NCBI GenBank assembly: GCA_026707545.1
Contig: JAPOWR010000003.1
Span: 52,451-116,450, forward strand
Direction: 5' to 3'
Source: Acidobacteriota bacterium
GTDB taxonomy: Bacteria; Acidobacteriota; Thermoanaerobaculia; Multivoradales; Multivoraceae
DNA length: 64,000 nucleotides
The notes under the pieces are model-generated. The model searched no databases. It was not told where the DNA came from and saw only the letters and a program-made list of their open reading frames with translations. The position numbers and the translations under genes are program-made. This document shows positions 62,704-64,000 of the stretch, piece after piece. Each line of letters starts with the position of its first letter. The stretch's first letter is position 1.

Positions 62704-62780
62704 TGGTGCACCCTGGAGGAGTCGAACCCCCAACCTTCGGATCCGTAGTCCGACGCTCTATCCAGTTGAGCTAAGGGTGC
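62704..62780 (-). tRNA. tRNA-Arg(ACG), CCA encoded
   Basis: Read on the minus strand the 74-nt body (62780 to 62707) has a 7-bp acceptor stem (GCACCCT/AGGGTGC), D arm GCTC...GAGC, anticodon arm TCGGA/TCCGA with loop CTACGGA, and T arm GGGGG/CCTCC around TTCGACT. The anticodon is ACG (decoded as ICG), giving arginine. The discriminator is A, and CCA is genome-encoded at 62704-62706. Confidence 0.97.
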
Positions 62781-62919
62781 ACAGCGCCGCCGCTCCGCGC
62801 GAGTGCGGAACCCTAGCAGCTTGTCGGTCCAAGGGGGATTATAGCGCTGTTTAGCCGAGCCGGACCCTGGTACTCGGTACGGAACGGATCGAGAAGCTGA
62901 TCCGCGCCCACTCCTGAGC

Positions 62920-63930
62920 TCAGGCGAAGCCGACGAGGCGCCGGATCTCGGCCGCCTTCGGTTCGGCGACCGCCCGAGCCCGCTCCGCGCCGATGGCCAG
63001 CAACCGGTCGAGTTCGTCCGGCGCGGACATCAGCTCCTCGTACCGCTGCCGGATCGGCGTGACGATCTCGACCAGGGTCTCCGCAACGGTCCCCTTCAGA
63101 TCGCCGTAACCACGGGCCGCAGCGAAGTCGTCCAGCACCTCCTCGCGACCGCGACCGGTGATCGCCTGGTAGATCACCAGCAGGTTGTTCACCCCGGCAC
63201 GCGACGGATCGTCGCTGAAGGCGATCTCGCGGCCTGAGTCGGTGACCGCCCGCCGGAGCGACCGGCGAATCTCATCGTCCGAATCCGTCAGTCGCACGGC
63301 GTGGCCCCGCCCCGCCGTTTCGCTCTTCGACATCTTCACCGTCGGATCGTCCAGGGCCATGACGCGCGCTCCGGCGGTCGGAATCACGGCCTCGGGCAAG
63401 ACGAACGTCTCACCGAAGAGATGGTTGAAACGGCCCGCGATGTTCCGTGCGAGTTCGACGTGCTGCTTCTGGTCCTCCCCGACCGGCACCTCGTCCGCGT
63501 CGTAGAGCAGGATGTCCGCCGCCTGCAGCACGGGATAGGTGAACAGCCCGACGCCGATCCGTTCGCGGCCGCCCTGCCGCTCCGACTTCGCCTTGTACTG
63601 CGTCATCCGCTCGAGCCAGCCGATCGGCGTCGTACAACCGAGGATCCAGGCCGCCTCGGCGTGAGCGCGCACGTGGCTCTGCACGAACAGGGTCGTACGT
63701 TCCGGGTCGATGCCGCAGGCGAACAGCATCGCCGTCAGCTCGCGTGTGCCGGCGCGCAGGGTCTCCGGGTCCTGGCGCACAGTGATCGCATGCAGGTCGA
63801 CGACGCAGATGAAGTTCTCCCGGTCGTCCTGGCGCGCGGCCCAGTGCTTGACGGCGCCCAGGTAGTTACCGAGGTGCAGCGCTCCGGAGGGCTGGATGCC
63901 GGAGAACATCCGGCGGCGGGCGTTGCTCAT
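62920..63930 (-). CDS. trpS: Tryptophanyl-tRNA synthetase
   Basis: The 336-residue class I synthetase has FSGIQPSGALHLGNYLGA (the HIGH-like region), GWLERMTQYKAKS, YPVLQAADILLYDADEVPVG and a KMSKS loop (TVKMSKSET). It charges tRNA-Trp in the cytoplasm. Length is normal for the bacterial enzyme. The ATG overlaps the stop of an upstream gene as ATGA. It is read in the same direction as the tRNA-Arg gene that follows. Confidence 0.97.
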   Translation of the reverse strand: MSNARRRMFSGIQPSGALHLGNYLGAVKHWAARQDDRENFICVVDLHAITVRQDPETLRAGTRELTAMLFACGIDPERTTLFVQSHVRAHAEAAWILGCTTPIGWLERMTQYKAKSERQGGRERIGVGLFTYPVLQAADILLYDADEVPVGEDQKQHVELARNIAGRFNHLFGETFVLPEAVIPTAGARVMALDDPTVKMSKSETAGRGHAVRLTDSDDEIRRSLRRAVTDSGREIAFSDDPSRAGVNNLLVIYQAITGRGREEVLDDFAAARGYGDLKGTVAETLVEIVTPIRQRYEELMSAPDELDRLLAIGAERARAVAEPKAAEIRRLVGFA

Positions 63931-64000
63931 GCCGCGGCGGTCGAATCCTTGCTTTCGAGCCAGAGCAGGAGGCGGTAGAGCAGATGTTCGATTCTCTTCA
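63927..64000 (-). CDS. C-terminal end of an unknown gene, cut by window edge
   Basis: The minus-strand frame is open to base 64000 and ends KRIEHLLYRLLLWLESKDSTAAA before TGA. Too little is visible to name it. The stop overlaps the trpS start by 4 nt, so it is probably co-transcribed with trpS. Confidence 0.55.
   Translation of the reverse strand, partial: KRIEHLLYRLLLWLESKDSTAAA

Noticed and set aside
62704..62780. Site of an integrated element at tRNA-Arg
   Set aside because: tRNA genes are often integration sites, but no integrase, direct repeat of the tRNA end or foreign cargo lies next to it; trpS and TetR flank it normally.

Overview
This window is high-GC bacterial chromosome, densely coded on both strands, with no phage, IS or CRISPR sequence. 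The gene content suggests an Acidobacteriota-like, possibly marine or host-associated, aerobic heterotroph. The signs are a TonB-dependent receptor with an N-terminal carboxypeptidase-regulatory domain, several secreted sulfatases, PQQ-like beta-propellers, three PhyH-type dioxygenases, an F420/LLM oxidoreductase and a cytochrome c fused to a PHM-like copper monooxygenase. This assignment is inferred from families, not from a marker-gene phylogeny. Starts are often GTG or TTG, and many neighbouring genes overlap by 4 nt.

Layout: 0-5.2 kb holds three Cys-type sulfatases (the first cut by the window edge) and a PhyH oxygenase. 5.1-8.8 kb holds a minus-strand unit (metallo-beta-lactamase-fold protein, PQQ-like propeller, tiny secreted ORF) divergent from a two-domain VOC protein. 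8.9-9.5 kb is a MazF/MazE-type toxin-antitoxin pair with a palindromic operator. 9.5-14.9 kb is a five-gene plus-strand operon (cyclase lipoprotein, acyl-CoA dehydrogenase, PQQ-like propeller with EF-hands, PhyH, membrane protein). 14.9-20 kb holds the cytochrome/copper monooxygenase, the large TonB receptor and another PhyH. 20-21.8 kb is an accessory patch: a DUF4143 ATPase behind a 37-nt palindrome, and a DUF2283 gene pair. 21.8-30 kb is a metal-type RND efflux operon (His-rich protein, TolC, adaptor, pump) ending in a DUF885 peptidase. A prolyl oligopeptidase follows.

32.2-38.7 kb is a minus-strand operon of lower GC: a small His/Cys protein, an ABC ATPase, two large-loop permeases and a TonB receptor. 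38.7-40.4 kb is a two-gene, lower-GC module (a possible uracil-DNA-glycosylase-fold protein plus an unknown protein), the best candidate here for an undescribed system. 40.5-44.8 kb holds CMD, SDR, tannase-family and HSL-like hydrolases. 45-50.8 kb holds a VOC lipoprotein, an MBL protein, an ABC exporter and a VanY-type peptidase. 50.9-57.8 kb holds mmsA, a carboxylesterase, a third PQQ-like propeller, an LLM oxidoreductase and an SDR. 57.8-62.7 kb is an acyl-CoA dehydrogenase pair plus a solute-binding lipoprotein, divergent from a TetR regulator. The window ends with tRNA-Arg(ACG), trpS and the end of another gene.

A family of dispersed GC-rich hairpin repeats sharing the tail GCGCACCCAG sits mostly at gene ends. 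Two copies 15 kb apart are identical over 43 nt.
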